From: Epiperipatus broadwayi
Lineage: Eukaryota > Onychophora > Udeonychophora > Euonychophora > Peripatidae
Assembly (NCBI GenBank): GCA_028023455.1
Contig: JAQFVV010012416.1
Span: 483,001-547,000, forward strand
Reading direction: 5' to 3'
DNA length: 64,000 nucleotides
The position numbers were made by a program, and so were the translations under genes. Shown one piece after another: positions 20,757-33,391 of this stretch. Numbering within the stretch: the stretch's first letter is position 1; every line of letters begins with the position of its first letter. The notes beneath the pieces were generated by a model. It searched no databases. It was not told the origin of the DNA and worked only from the letters and a program-made list of their open reading frames with translations.

Positions 20757-22304
20757 AAATTTAAAAAATCAATAAATTGAGATTCTAGGGTCTTAAAAGT
20801 ATGCTAGGATTAATATCTATATAAAAAGGATTTTTTAGAGTCAACTCAATAGATTATTTAATATATATATGTTTCATTCGTGAATATTACCAACAGTAGA
20901 ATTCTTACCTGTAGGTGATTAAAGTTCAGTTTTTCGTAGAAGATTACATGATGTGTGGCCCAACTGTTTGTTATGGCCACAATATAGAATCTGAATCTAA
21001 ACCTAGTGAATCTTGAATATTGTTTTAGACTCAAGTAAAGTTGACATTTTTTTGGCTGGCCTGTATTCAGCCTAACTAATCGTTTTGAGCAAAATATGAA
21101 TATTGAGGTGTCATGGTTAATCTTGATAGTAAATGTCATTATACTGTGGATAAAACAAACACTATAATTGCGTTGTGATTTATTATTACCATTGTTGGAG
21201 GAAATTATTTCTATGGCTTCTGCTAGAAGAACTAGTGTTTATTTATCAGCAGCTAAAGAATGAAAAACTTACATTCACAGTCAATTGTTTTTATGTACTC
21301 AACTATATATTGCATTCTTAGTGTTGAATAACTCTTGGCATTATCTTATAGCCTACTCTATTGTTTTTCCTTCAGTTGCTTTTATCACTACCTAATTCAT
21401 TTCTTAACATTTTAAAAAATATTTATTTATTTACTTCTTTAATATTATTCACTCGCTTGCCTTTCTTGATACTCTGATGTTGCTCATATGTTGTACAAAA
21501 CCACATCAGCAATATTTCTTTTCTATATCATCATCATTTTTTGTTATTTAGTGTCATAATTTCTAATTCCATCTCTATAATATGCTTATACACATTTGAA
21601 TTACATTTTCTTTATAAGCTGTATTGATTTTTGCCATATTTTTTTTAATTTCCAATATATATTACAAATCTGAAGGAGAGCACAGCCTCTAAATAACCCA
21701 ATGCTTGTCAAAGATGTCTGTTATAGACAATTCAAATGATCAAGGCTTGTTATACAAATTGAGTAGTGAATTGTTCAGAACTTCAAGCACTTAAAACTTT
21801 TGAGTACTGGAAGTGACATCTGGAGTGTTAATCAATAGACATTGATCTTCATAATCAGTCATTCTACCACTGTGCTGAATCTTGTGATGTGGATGTTTTT
21901 TAATTGTTAAATAGTGAGGATATGTAATTTTTATTCCCGTTTTATCTTCTAGGTAAGACTAGTTAAAATCTCATTTCCCATACAATATTTGATAATTAGT
22001 TGAGTTGGCTATGGGACAGAAAAAAAATTCAAATCCTAACAGATATTGGAAAAAGTTTCAAGTTTTGCTTACCAGTTTTATATAGTAAAACGCCTTTAAT
22101 CAGTTATGTTGTATTTTTTTACTTTTCTTGCTCTTATTTTTACATAGGAAAGATGTGATAATCTTTCATTTAATAAAAGATTAGTAATGATCATTAATGC
22201 ATTTATCTAAAATAGATAGTATTAAAGATGTGAATACAGAGAGTTTGACACTTGTGGATCAAATTGTAAAATTTGGTATTAATAAATATCAAACGACTAT
22301 TAAG
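20757..22304. other. AT-rich region, possible tRNA-like remnant on minus strand at 21800-21890
   Basis: The reverse complement of 21850-21890 reads 'ttcagcacagtggtagaatg', close to a tRNA box A. The expected box B is too decayed to recognise. Nothing else was identified. Confidence 0.3.
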
Positions 22305-22660
22305 TATAAAACAGGCAAAACTCACTATATGTATTGCCACACACAGCAAGCTAGAGTAATCAATGGATGCCAGAAGGCTTGTGCATAAAATCCCCATCTA
22401 GTGCCTACTCATCCAATATCCCCAGACTAGTTTCTGGCTTGTGGCCTTCGTCAGTGAGGAGCCTTGGATCTAAGAGCACTGCACCTAGATCTTAGGATCT
22501 AATGCAACCCTCCAGCAGCCACCTTTTATCTCCACTTAACCACAAAACTATGAGTCTTAAGTATGGTGTAGTGTGACCTGGGACAACTGAAGACTGCTGG
22601 TTTAGCATAAAATGCATTTTGATAATCGTTTAACTTTTTCAGATGCATTCACTCATATAT
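22305..22660. repeat. Family A left half fused to decayed family B
   Basis: 22310-22555 is a well-preserved left half of family A from 'aaaacaggcaaaactcacta' through 'ccccatctagtgcctactca' to the central 'ccctccagcagccacctttt'. It then breaks directly into 22560-22660, which resembles a decayed family B right arm ('ggacaactgaagactgctgg', 'tttagcataaaatgcat'). The junction suggests deletion or recombination between two repeats. Confidence 0.7.
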
Positions 22661-23984
22661 TTTAATATAGATATAAAATAAAATAAATGTATTGTGGACA
22701 TTTAAAATGCCTGAAAAGAGCAATTTTTATTAAATATATATATATATTTTAAAGGAAGTCTTATTTTCATTTAATAATATAAAGGATTCCAATATACTAT
22801 ATTTTTAATACTAATAAAAAGTGCTAATAAAAAGATGATAGAATTCTAATTTTTAAAAAAAAGAAGACAATAAATAAAAAGTTACAAAAAAAAAAGAGAT
22901 TGAAACCAGAAATTGTAGCAGTTAATTAAAGAAGAAAATGTAACATTACTATCGAAATGAATAATGATAACTTGAGAGGCACATGATAACGAAGACCTCG
23001 CACTAAAATAAATAACAAGTTATTAATGTAAAAAAAAAAAAAATGGAGAGGTAATATAAGAACAGCAATTTAATTGTAAACGTTTATTAGAATTATTAGA
23101 AAATTAAAATGATAAATTTCATTAGTCTTTATCCAATCATAGATTTTTTAAATTTAAGCATACAATTTTAACAAAATAACAACTGCGGTATCCTTCTACC
23201 AATAAAGTGTTGGATAGCTAAGTAGATTGTCGATAATTAGTCACTTGAGAAATATATTCTTTTATATCATGTAAGTTAGCAACGTCTTTATGTGAACAAA
23301 TAATAATTAAGCCTTTTGCTGAAAGGAAATATCCAACCAATCAAATTAATTCATAACGTTTGTGAATTGCACTCTTAACAGACTGACCTCTCTCATCGTA
23401 TACATATATTTCATTTAAAGTTCCCAATCGTTGGTTAAGCCAGAAGTTCGATTACTTGGAATCTCTTCACCTAAAATAATTCGATTTTATTTTTTTTAAA
23501 TGCCGTGGTTATATACTACTTGTTATTAAAACTGGTATTTATTTGCAATCAGATACATATATACGACATTAAAGATTTTTAGTGTACCTTATAATCATTT
23601 CATAATGAATACAAACGATTTTTGGAATACTACGCATTGAAAAACATTAATGTTAATCGGTGACTAATTACTTAATATTACATGTCACACAGTAAAGAAC
23701 AGATATATGAGTGCGTGTATGTACATATTTAGAAGAATATCTACATATCTTTTCAATCATCGTTTTATAGGTTAATTAGCATCTGTTTTAAAAATAAAAT
23801 TAAAATTAAAAACTGCTTAATATTATAATATAAGCATGTATGTGAATTCATATATCCAGCAGAGTAAATAAAAATAAAAATTCTTATGTTTCTTTGCAGC
23901 TTAATTAAACCAAAATTTTTAATTTCCTTTACATTTTACACAAGTAATAATTATTATATATATAAAATAATATTTGTTGCACAG
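22661..23984. other. AT-rich stretch, likely intronic or intergenic
   Basis: Homopolymer A runs and AT dinucleotides (about 22730-23050). No domain, repeat match or palindrome was found. If the exon at 23985 is real, this is its upstream intron. Confidence 0.4.
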
Positions 23985-24088
23985 GAATTCATTAGAAGTT
24001 TGAGCAGCGGAAGAGATGAAGCTGGAGGCCATAATGCATGGATTGAGCACCAAATCCATCGTTACATCCCTGTGCTAGCTTCTATAGG
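23985..24088 (+). CDS. Candidate host exon of unidentified protein
   Basis: This 104-base segment stands out from flanking DNA of much lower GC. It is preceded by an acceptor-like 'tatttgttgcacag' and followed by 'gg|gtattttc', an acceptable donor. It is open in one frame throughout: 'EFIRSLSSGRDEAGGHNAWI' and 'EHQIHRYIPVLASIG'. Starting in phase 0 it would leave two bases for the next codon. The mixed, non-repetitive composition with Trp, His and Gly looks like real globular coding sequence, not a translated repeat. I do not recognise the protein, and I find no companion exon in the window. It could also be an orphan fragment of a transposon gene. Confidence 0.45.
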
Positions 24089-27000
24089 GTATTTTCTTGA
24101 TTATAAATCTATAAACAAAATATGAATCTCACTTTAAAAGAAGTATGACAAAGTGATAATAGTTTTAAAATCATTTACAAATAAAATGAATAATTTTTAG
24201 TAATAAAGACGCCACATCAGAAAATGAGCATAAAAATCCATCAATTTCATAGACATCTGTAGTAAAGCATAAAAGAAAATAAACATTTCAAAAATCTAAG
24301 ACCATAAAAATATAAGAAATGTTGAATAAAAAAAAAGTACAAAAAAAAACAAAAAACAATTTTTTGTAATTCATTAAATAATTTTTTTTTATAATTTTTT
24401 TTTTTTTTTAAAAAAAGATAAAATTTAAATACTTAAAATCAGAATTTTAATTAATTGCCTCTAAAATATATACCAATTCTTTATTAATAAAAGATAAGAG
24501 CCCTGATATAACACCATACATCCTCTACTATGCCAATGATGTCAACTCTCATCCAGAGGAGGAAACATGAAACTTTTTTTCACATGCTTGGGATTTCTCT
24601 CATGGCAACTGGTTTACAGTCAATCCTGCTAAATATTTATTTAATATTCATCAGCAAGTATATATTTAAATACTTTTAGAGAGTAAAATGATGGAAAACC
24701 ATTCAAATTCTTTCCTGCCAGTACTGTCTTCTGCTTGGTAGTTTTTGCATGAGATGTTCTGCAGTGAAATAGTTAAATGTAATTTTTACTTTGCTTACTA
24801 ATTAAAAAAAGTATTATAAGAAACATATTAACAAAACTCACTAGTTTTAATGAAATCAATGACACATGGAATCAAACTCTTATCATTAGTTCTAAAAATA
24901 AGTAATAATGACTTAAAACATTTTATAAGAATGATAGTTTCACATTACACACCTAGATATGGGATGAATGGCATATGATATATTTACAGTAATCTCCTCT
25001 GCACATCAATAATTTTAGTATAATCTGTATATTTTTCACAGTTAAATCTCATCAAGGAAAATGAGATGAATAGAACCTACCATAAATAGAATGGTCACTC
25101 ATTCCAACTTCAAGACAAATCTTTAAAGCTGGGGGGAAAAGTCAATAGACAAAGGTTTCCATTTTGCCTATTGTGACTAGATGTACATTATTATATCTAT
25201 ACTAGGAGCAGTAACACATTCCATTAATGTTTCAAAACCATTTATTTTAAATTTGAGTAATCAGTGATTTAAGATGTAGTGACATCTGAATCCCCAAAAT
25301 AGTTTTTAGCTATTGATCTTCCTTAATGAAATGCATTCGATTTCACCTCACATTCAGAAGTTAAATTTGCCTTTTTATGCCAGGAATATCTCAAATGTTT
25401 TTAATATGATAAAATATATTCAGTAATCATCAGTTATATTAGAACAACAGCCAATGAGAAAACTAAATTTTAAATCATTAAATATCTTTATTCATTATGA
25501 ACATTAGTTTGTAGTAATAAATAATTCTCACCATTATCATTTACCTGTTAAAAGTTAGATAACTATATAGTTGGAATGAGAATTTTGTGAGGAATAAAAA
25601 ATATTATCAATGAAGATCTAATTTTAAAATTAATTAATGACAAATTAGAAATTATGTGAAAACAATAAAGTAATAATTTTTTTGGATATTGAAATTACTT
25701 TTTCCTTACTTTTTTAATGGTAATCACAACTTTTCTTAGCCTTATTTTTTCCTCTAATTTTTCTATTTTTTTGTCAATATATAGCATTTTGCTCAAACAT
25801 TATTAAAATGGAAGTTATTGTAAAACAGTGAAAAAAAAAAAATCAATGAACGCAAAAGTTAGTTAATTCAATAAATAAAAATCAATTGGTTACCTAAAAT
25901 TTTTATGAAACTATATATTTAGTTTTGGAGTTTCATGTTATCATGCCATTTTTTATTTATTTAATGTTAATCACTTTGTAAATAATTGTTAAAAATTTTA
26001 GTGTTGATGTCTTTATTCCTCACACTATCTGTTACATGAATTGCAGTGTGTGTTACTTGATTTCAACACAGCTTAGAGTTTAAGGGTTTTTAAATTAATC
26101 CAATAAAGCTATTAAATTATAGTAGATTAAACTTATAAATTATTTAAAATTATTTAGAGTAAGATTTTATCTTTATTTATTTATATCTTGCTCATAGTAA
26201 TTGTTTATAGAGTTCTTGCTCCCTGAGCTAAATTTGATCATAATGGTTATTTATGGACATTACAGGTTTATGTTGGTGTTTGGGTATCCAGATGATAACC
26301 TTGCATATGCAAAGATATACCCTTTAAAGTCCATGCACTACATTATATTTATTTTTTTATATTAAAAATTAAGTTTATAGTTGGCCTTTACAATAATGTT
26401 ACTAAATGATCAGGACATTGATGATCATTAGTATGGTTTAGTATCTCAGCATTATTTAATGTTTTTTATATTTCGATGAATTAGCACTTAAGTATGTGCA
26501 ACCAGACAATTGTTTATATAATCTGCCCCAAGTTTAACAGTGGCTAGATAATTAATCTGTCTATTATAGAATTCTATCAAATCCAGTTACAAGGTTGACT
26601 GTTGATTTTATGATACTGATTTTATGATTTTTATTGTTGATTGTTCATAAGGATGAATGATGTTTGCTAGGTGAACTTATTGTTAGTTTTATTCTTTGCT
26701 GGGTTTGCATACTCATTTCTTTTATATTTGACGATTTAGTCTCACATGCTCATTCATCTATTTTATTTATGATCAATGGTGGTGATGATGATTTTCCATC
26801 TCTCCATATAGTCATACCATACTTACCCAAATTGTTCATACCATTACAAATAGCAACCAAGCTATGGGGCCTGATGATGATCAAGTTTTGGTGGTCAGTG
26901 GCTTTATAACTTGAACCTCAGAAGTACATCTGAAAAACAAAACTCTGTATTTTGATACAGAATTAATTGTATTACTGTGAAATGTGACAAGAGTATAGAG

Positions 27001-28029
27001 AATGATTAAGTTATAATTTGATTATAAATGGTAAAATAGTGATATTAATTTATATTTATGCAGTTCATATTTAAAGTTGAATGAAAATAAAAATATAATT
27101 TTGGAGATGAGATTGAGTTTTTGACTCTTGGAGTTTGTTTAGCTTTATTTTTAGTTTTAATGTTGGATGAAGCATTTTGTCATTGGCTTGAGGATACAAG
27201 GTTTTTATGCAATTTCAAGAAGAGTTTTATCTCAGGCACTGCTCCAACCCACTTTCAAATTTCCCATTGTTTATCATGGTTCAATTAACATAGTCCTGCC
27301 ATGATCTCCAGCCTCTAAGTCTCCAAGAAAGGAACAAAGCATAGTTCTGCATTTATCAAACCCTAATACTCAAAAGAGCATGGCTTTACAATGATTTTTT
27401 TGCATTATTACTTTTTATTTTGGGATGTAAGTAGCCGATAGTGTTTAAATTGAGAAAATTCTAATGTTTATACTGCAGCATGTACTCATAGTCCAATGGC
27501 TAGATTCTGGATCTATCCAGTCACTATGCTTTTTTTTTCTGTCAGATTCTCATCAGATCTCTGACAAAGGTTTTGATAAATGGTTTGTGATATGAACTTA
27601 TTGTTCTACATGTATATGTACTTAAGTAAAAATAAATAATAAAAGTATTAGTGAATTAAAAATCAGTCACACACAGATGCACAGAATAGAATTTAAGAAT
27701 AAAGCAGGGAAATAAATTAAATTAGAGAAATAAAACCAAGTATCTAGACAATAAGGTTTAAAAAAGGCAGATTCAGGATAATAATATAATAGTGGTGCTA
27801 GTTAAATTGAAAAGTTGCATGGGTGAGAAGGTAATGTTAAATTTATGTTATAAAATATTATTTTAAAAGTTCCTATTTATATTTCTTATGTATAAAAGTA
27901 ATTTAACACAGTTTTTCAATTTAAAAGTAATGATATACTTATATACTAATAAAAATCTACTGAGAAGATGGAGAAAAAAATATAATCAAGAAAAAAATTG
28001 GCTCTCAAGTGATGTTACCCATAGAACAG
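24089..28029. other. Anonymous AT-rich DNA
   Basis: Nothing supported in almost 4 kb. There are long A/T homopolymers at 24330-24415 and 25830-25845. 27480-27550 has a weak box-A-like 'gtccaatggctagattctgg'. 27170-27400 is less AT-rich but has no usable frame. Frames such as 26664-26909 are short, hydrophobic and look like chance. Confidence 0.4.
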
Positions 28030-29170
28030 AAACACAACTATGTTAGCCCAATTATTAGAAATGTTTAAAGAAATGAAAGTAGATATGCTAAACAAAATAG
28101 AAAAAATGAATCAACAAAAAAAGATGAGAAAAATGATGAGGATAATAAGAAGAGATACCAAAGACAATAGAATAATAAAAGGAGAGATCAGTAAAGAGAA
28201 GATAATAAAAAATGAGAAAAAGATAATAAAAGAAGAGATCAATAAAGAGAAGAGGATAGTAAAAGGATAGCATAAAATCTCAAATGCTGCTAAAGATAAT
28301 ACAATAAGACTGACTGCAAATGCAGATGTTGTTTAAAAAAATTAATGTGCAATCAGAAGCAAAATTGCAAAATGATATAAGCAAGACAATGTGCAAGATA
28401 TTGATGAAAATGCTATAAATGAATATAATATGACTGCTGAAGTCACTAGTAATCATATGGATAACTTTGCTATGAATAATTATTTAGATGAAAACAAAGA
28501 ACAGGATAAGAAAACAGAAGTTATAAATCATGTCCATGATGTAATACAATATAATGCTGGAATAGCAGATCAGATTATAGCTGAGCCAGATGTATTAGAT
28601 CAAATGATAAAGGAACCAATAGAATAAGAGAAAAATACTGAAAATGAACAAACATCTATGGAAATAATAAATGAAATGACTGGATAATGTAAAGAAAGAA
28701 CTGAAATGAGAGTTCAAAAAGTACAAGTAATAGAAAATGGGGTATTGCCAAAGATATACAGAACGGAACGGACACCATAAATATATATATTCAGTTGTTT
28801 CAAGACCAGATGGTATAACCAAAAGAATTGGTCACCAGTTCACTGTTAAGTGGTCCAGTAATAAAAACAAATCAAATGGTTACATATGATGACAAAAATG
28901 TATTGATCATATAGTAGAAATGTTTAGGCAACAAACCCTGGAAAAGTAGGAAGAGAAGATTTTGACTCTAGGCAACATTCATTATAAGGGATTCCCAAAA
29001 ATGAGAAATAAAACCAATATAAAGAATAGGGCTGCTAGAAGAATAAACATAATCCAAGGGAGGAGGCCTGGATGAGAAGAAAGGTTGATAATGGTCACAA
29101 AAACATTCTGAACAGATCACCACCTATTCCAGTCCAACTAGAGAAAGAAAACTACTCAAGTATCTTAGCC
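28030..29170 (+). pseudogene. Degraded Lys/Glu-rich coiled-coil ORF of unknown origin
   Basis: Two larger frames survive. 28040-28270 reads 'MLAQLLEMFKEMKVDMLNKI' and then an imperfect Lys/Glu/Ile repeat ('IIKNEKKIIKEEINKEK') likely to form a coiled coil. 28391-28627 is acidic ('DVQDIDENAINEYNM'-like, 'IAEPDVLDQMIKEP'). Short coding-like bits continue to about 29170 ('PPIPVQLERENYSSIL'). At least three stops interrupt it. The shape would suit a gag or ORF1 of a retroelement, or a tandem-repeat-bearing host protein. I see no zinc knuckle, protease or RT next to it, so I cannot assign a family. Confidence 0.4.
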
Positions 29171-29740
29171 TGAAGAATATAACTAATCTTAAAATTTTCT
29201 TTTTGTGAATGAAATTGGTTGAATTGGTTCAGCTTAATTTCATTTCTCATATTAGACCAGAATATTGTAAAAATTTGGCTACATTGCTGTACTAAACATT
29301 AACAATAATAAGGGTTCTTTATTTAATTTAAATATTTTATGTACCAAATGATAATATGAAGATTGTAGACAATTTTCTTTAAATAATTGTTAAACATTTT
29401 TAAAACATAATATGACTTATCTCATGAATTATAAATGATTGTAAAAGGGAGTGAAAATTATAACATAATATAAATAAGTTTTTTTAATCTCTCTCTTAAG
29501 CAATTATAATTAATTACTAGTTTTAATTTTGAAATAACATTAATAGAAGCAATTTTTCACTTTAATAAATTACTTTATTAATTTTAATTCTAACTTTAAC
29601 AGAAATAAATGGATAGTTTTAAAATAAAAAAATAAAAGTTTAACATTTTATTGAATTTTATTTTAAATAATTAGTTGGTTTTTTTTTATCTCTTCAATAC
29701 AATAGGCAATGGTTGTCAAATCAGAGTAATTAACTGTTTA
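29171..29740. other. AT-rich stretch before the LTR element
   Basis: No coding sequence or shared repeat is visible. Confidence 0.4.
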
Positions 29741-29745
29741 AGTTG

Positions 29746-30202
29746 TGCTATGACTAAGGGTTTCTCTCTTTTAGAAACCAGTCAGAAAGAGTAAAATAAC
29801 TTAAGCACACAATTTAGTTATACACAAATTTTAAAAACATATAAATATAACAAATCACTAAAATATTTACATATACTCATAAACACTTATAATCCATCGT
29901 GAATTAATGTTAGCAAAGTTCATTAGTTCTTTCAAAGTTAATTATACATAGATTTCACTTTAACATTTTCATTATGGCTTCTTCTTGGAGTCTTATATTT
30001 TATCCAAGGCATTTGACAAATTACATGATGAAAACCAGGACACAAGAGAGAGAAAACAGTTCTCCTCACTATTTATTTTAAAACACATCGGTCACATCTG
30101 TCTGGGGCAGATAAATGATAGTACTGCTCTCTTTACATTTATTTAGAAGAGTCTCACTATAAGCAGGTATTTAGCTTTGTGTTATAACATTAATACATAG
30201 CA
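29746..30202 (-). repeat. 3' LTR of the Ty3/gypsy element
   Basis: 457 bp, starts 'tgctatgacta' and ends 'catagca'. Boundaries are fixed by the terminal TGCTA/TAGCA and the adjacent 'agttg' target duplication. Confidence 0.93.
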
Positions 30203-30215
30203 CTCTTCCCCTTAC
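30203..30215 (-). other. Polypurine tract
   Basis: Directly inside the 3' LTR the minus strand reads 'gtaaggggaagag', a typical plus-strand primer for reverse transcription. Confidence 0.85.
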
Positions 30216-31210
30216 TCTGGAAATAAATAGGCTTTAACTACAAATGTAGTCTTTAAATTTAACAGGTGGGTGACATGCTCTGAAAACTCTTGGTGGTTTT
30301 AACCCTTCTTGCACTGGGTCGCATGGTACATCCTTCTGCTTTTTATCCTTTGAAGTATTTCCATTCAATATATTTTCCAGATTAGTTTCATCTCCACATT
30401 CTTCTATTTTTGTATCAGATGGGATTTCAAACTCGTCCTCTGATGTAGGGTTTTTCTGACAGTGGCAAAGTGATTAATGTGTTTTCTAAGTGATTTTCCA
30501 TTTTGTAACTCCACCAGGTGAATTTGCTTTGACAATAGCTGTTTTACAATTCCTGGGATCCAATTACATTTCAACACATTGTATATCCAAACATTTTCAC
30601 CCGGTAGCAATTTATCCAAAAAGAAATTTCCATGTTTTTTAGGCAAAAGTTCTGCTGAGGTTTTTCCCATTGAAGTACTCAGGATGAAATGCTGTGAATA
30701 CATGGCCTGCATTAAAGCATCCGACATGTTCACTAAATTTAACTTCTTTAGGAGATTCTTTAGATGTTGCACTCCTTGTTCAGCTATTTATTCTCAGGGT
30801 GATGTGGTGGTGTGAGAGTATGCTTTATTTCTCTGTCACTCAGAAAGTTCTTTAATTTTGTTAATGTAAATCCTGAACCATTATCCATCACAACTCTTTC
30901 TGGGTAACCATGGGTAGCAAACACTTTCATTTAGAACACAGATGGTACTCTCAGCACTGGTATCTTTGACCAGTCTATATTCTGTCCAATGTGAATATGC
31001 ATCTACTAATAACAATATATATCCATTTAACAGTCCAGCATGGTTAATATGAATGCGTGACCATGGGGTAAAAGGTGCTTCCCATGTTTCAAGCTGTTTT
31101 GGAGGCAGTTTAGTTATCTGTTAGCAGTTTATGCATTATTTTATCATGTTCTTGATATCCTTTGTCAAGTTTGGCCACCATACATACTACTCATGGGTGT
31201 CCTTCATGCA
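30216..31210 (-). pseudogene. Gypsy integrase core and C-terminal domain
   Basis: Pieces of the DDE integrase read in order on the minus strand. 'WSRIHINHAG' is the first Asp motif (normally HIDYAGP), here with Asn for the catalytic Asp. 'LLLVDAYSHW' follows, then 'NGSGFT' from the second Asp motif (VMDNGSGFT across a frame change), then 'PPHHPEN'. Its last open part, 30404-30772, reads 'MQHLKNLLKKLNLVNMSDA' and later 'PGENVWIYNVLKCNWIPGIV', the GPY/F-like C-terminal region. Stops in the core and the lost Asp show that it is inactive. Confidence 0.8.
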
Positions 31211-31450
31211 ATAACTTTATAAGATTTTTGCTCTAGCCTCAATAGGCACTAAAACATGATCGTATCCATTACACATAGACAATGCTTCCCTGGTAATCCA
31301 AATTGCACAATTTAATTCACTGGGGCATCTAGATTGCCAACCCATTTTTATCCAATTTATCAGCCTCTGGTATCCCTTGTCATTTTTAGTCCAGTCTGCT
31401 ATGACTCTGCTATTTATCACTTCTGATTTTAGAGCATTGATGTAAATTAT
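31211..31450 (-). pseudogene. Gypsy RNase H-integrase linker and H2C2 region
   Basis: It continues the frame 31217-31678 past 'ADTLSRFPDV', which is the usual end of RNase H in gypsy polyproteins, into 'NDKGYQRLINWIKMGW'. 'LLHEGHP' near 31190-31215 represents the histidines of the integrase zinc-binding (H2C2) domain; the Cys pair is not recognisable. Confidence 0.65.
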
Positions 31451-31960
31451 CTCCTTTATTTCATATCTATTTTCTTTAACATCTGGAAATCTTGACAATG
31501 TGTCAGCATATATGATCCTTTTACCAGGTTTGTAGAATAATGTAATATCATAATGTGATAACATATCTATCCTGTGTAACCTATGTGGGCTTGACACTTC
31601 ATATAGATTTTTTACAGAACCGAAAATCCCTGTTAGAGGGCAATGGTCGGTATAGATTGTAAATTTGCATCCATACACATATTGGTGGAACTTCTTTACT
31701 GTGAAAAATCACTGCCAAAGCTTCTTCATCCACCTGACTATAGTTTTTTCAGCTGGTGTTAGCACTCTCGAATCAACAACAATAGGATGTTCACCTTCAT
31801 AACCTGGATGAGCGAGAACAGCTCCCACACCATATTCCAATGCATCCACAGTAATACATAATTCCAAATAATTTCTATAATGCACTAATAGACTTTCTTC
31901 TGTCAATAAGTCCTTAGCTATTTCAAAAACTTTATTTTGTTCTGCATTCCATATCCAACA
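31451..31960 (-). pseudogene. Gypsy RNase H
   Basis: 'ELCITVDALEYGVGAVLAHP' (31709-31906; usually L..DAS.YG.GAVL.H) carries the first catalytic Asp. After a frameshift near 31700 the domain continues with 'YGCKFTIYTDHCPLTGIFG' (TDH.PL) and ends at 'YADTLSRFPD'. It degrades the RNA strand during reverse transcription. One frameshift splits the domain; the motifs are otherwise good. Confidence 0.85.
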
Positions 31961-32870
31961 TTGTTTTTTTTCTTTAATAATGTATAAAGTGGTGCCAATA
32001 TATGTGATTTTCCAACTAAGAAGCTCTCCTAGAAATTTAACAGTCCCAAGAATGCTTGAAATTCCTTCATGTTTCTAGGTTTTCTGGCATTTTTTATAGA
32101 TTTTACCTTTCTGGGTTTGGGCGACATCCACTTGCAGTTACTATGTGTCTGAGAAATTTTATTTCCTTCACAGACCACATGCATTTTTTCACATTTAATT
32201 TAGCTTTAGCATGGGCTACCTTTGTGCAGACCTTATCCACATGCTTTTCATGCTCGTTTTCAGTTTCGGCAGTGATAAGGATATTATCCAGTCACAGACC
32301 ACATGCATTTTTTCACATTTAATTTAGCTTTAGTTTGGGCTAGCTTTGCACAGACCTTATCCACATGTTTTTCAAGCTTGTTTACAGTTTTGGCAATGAT
32401 GATGGTATCATCCAGTTACAGGATTACTCCATCCATCGATCAAAACAACATATCCATTTTTGCTTGAAACACATTTGGTGCAATCGTTATTCCATATGGT
32501 AATTTATTGCACTTGTATAAGTCCTTGTGTGTCATTAACGTGAGTTGCTCTACTGTCTCCATAGTTAGCAGAATCTGGTGAAAAGCTGCTTTCAAATCCA
32601 AATTTTGTGAAGTAATTTTCCATCTGTAATAATGCCAATACTTCTTGCACATTTGGAACAGGGTAAGTTCCCTTATTTATATTTTATTTATCATAGCCAT
32701 ATACTATCATCTGGTTTCATTATCGTCACAATAGGGGTCACCCACGATGATTCTTCTGTAGATGTAAGAACTCATTTGTCTACAAGATCATTTAGTTCTT
32801 TCTCTATCTTTTCTCTTATTGCAAGTGGCACTTTTCATGGTTTAGATATAATTCCCTTTGCATCATTCAA
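31961..32870 (-). pseudogene. Gypsy reverse transcriptase
   Basis: Readable parts include 'SSWVTPIVTIMKPDDS' (motif 1-2), 'FHQILLTMETVEQLTLMTHK' (the DL..AFHQI... region, 32440-32652), 'LPYGITIAPNVFQAKMD' (LPFGL..AP..FQ), and the catalytic YLDD box. In the YLDD box the Tyr codon has become TAA and LDD remains (32404-32417). C-terminal motifs 'KLNVKKCMWSV' and 'NPRNMKEFQAFLGLLNF'-like sequence follow. The region also has a 124-bp tandem duplication (32169-32415) and many stops. Confidence 0.85.
32169..32415. repeat. 124-bp tandem duplication inside RT
   Basis: 32169-32292 and 32293-32415 both start 'cacagaccacatgcattttt' and end 'atccagt', with about 15 differences. The second copy keeps the LDD codons; the first has the matching position changed to 'DN'. 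The divergence shows that the duplication is old. Confidence 0.9.
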
Positions 32871-33334
32871 AGTTCAATATGCACTGGTCTAGTTCTAAAT
32901 TCTGACAGTCTGGGCATAAACAATTCTGGATATTGTTTTTTTATGGTAGTTTCTATATGGACCTTTTTTAATATTTCTACATGTATTCCCAAAGCTGCGA
33001 ACCAGTTTCTACCTAATAGCAGGCTAATATCTTTATTAACTACATATAATTCTAGGAACTTATGTTTAGTGTTCAGCATCACTGACAGAGTATCTTTCCC
33101 TCAAATATGCACTCTATTTCTGTTTATATCCATGACTAACACATCTGCTTTCTTTAGCTTTAGCTTATAATCCCAGTCTTTTGCAATCTCCATCCAGTCT
33201 TTATTCGATATAAGTGACAAACCGGCACTGCTGTCGATTTCCATTGACAACCATTTATTGCAAACTTGCAGTTCTACACTAATATTATCCAATTTTTTGT
33301 TCTTACCCATGGTAGCATAGATAGATAGATACAT
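32871..33334 (-). pseudogene. Gypsy protease and start of pol
   Basis: 'LSMEIDSSAGLSLIS' is the aspartic protease active site. The usual D-[ST]-G triplet is Asp-Ser-Ser, so the critical Gly is lost. 'DISLLLGRNWFAALGI' corresponds to the C-terminal ILG.....LG motif. The pol linker 'YPELFMPRLSEFRTRPVHIE' then leads to RT. A stop near 33100 breaks the domain. Confidence 0.8.
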
Positions 33335-33391
33335 TATGTTTCACCCCCTCTGTGAATTGTAATCCAATTTCTTTCTCAGAGATTCACCATC

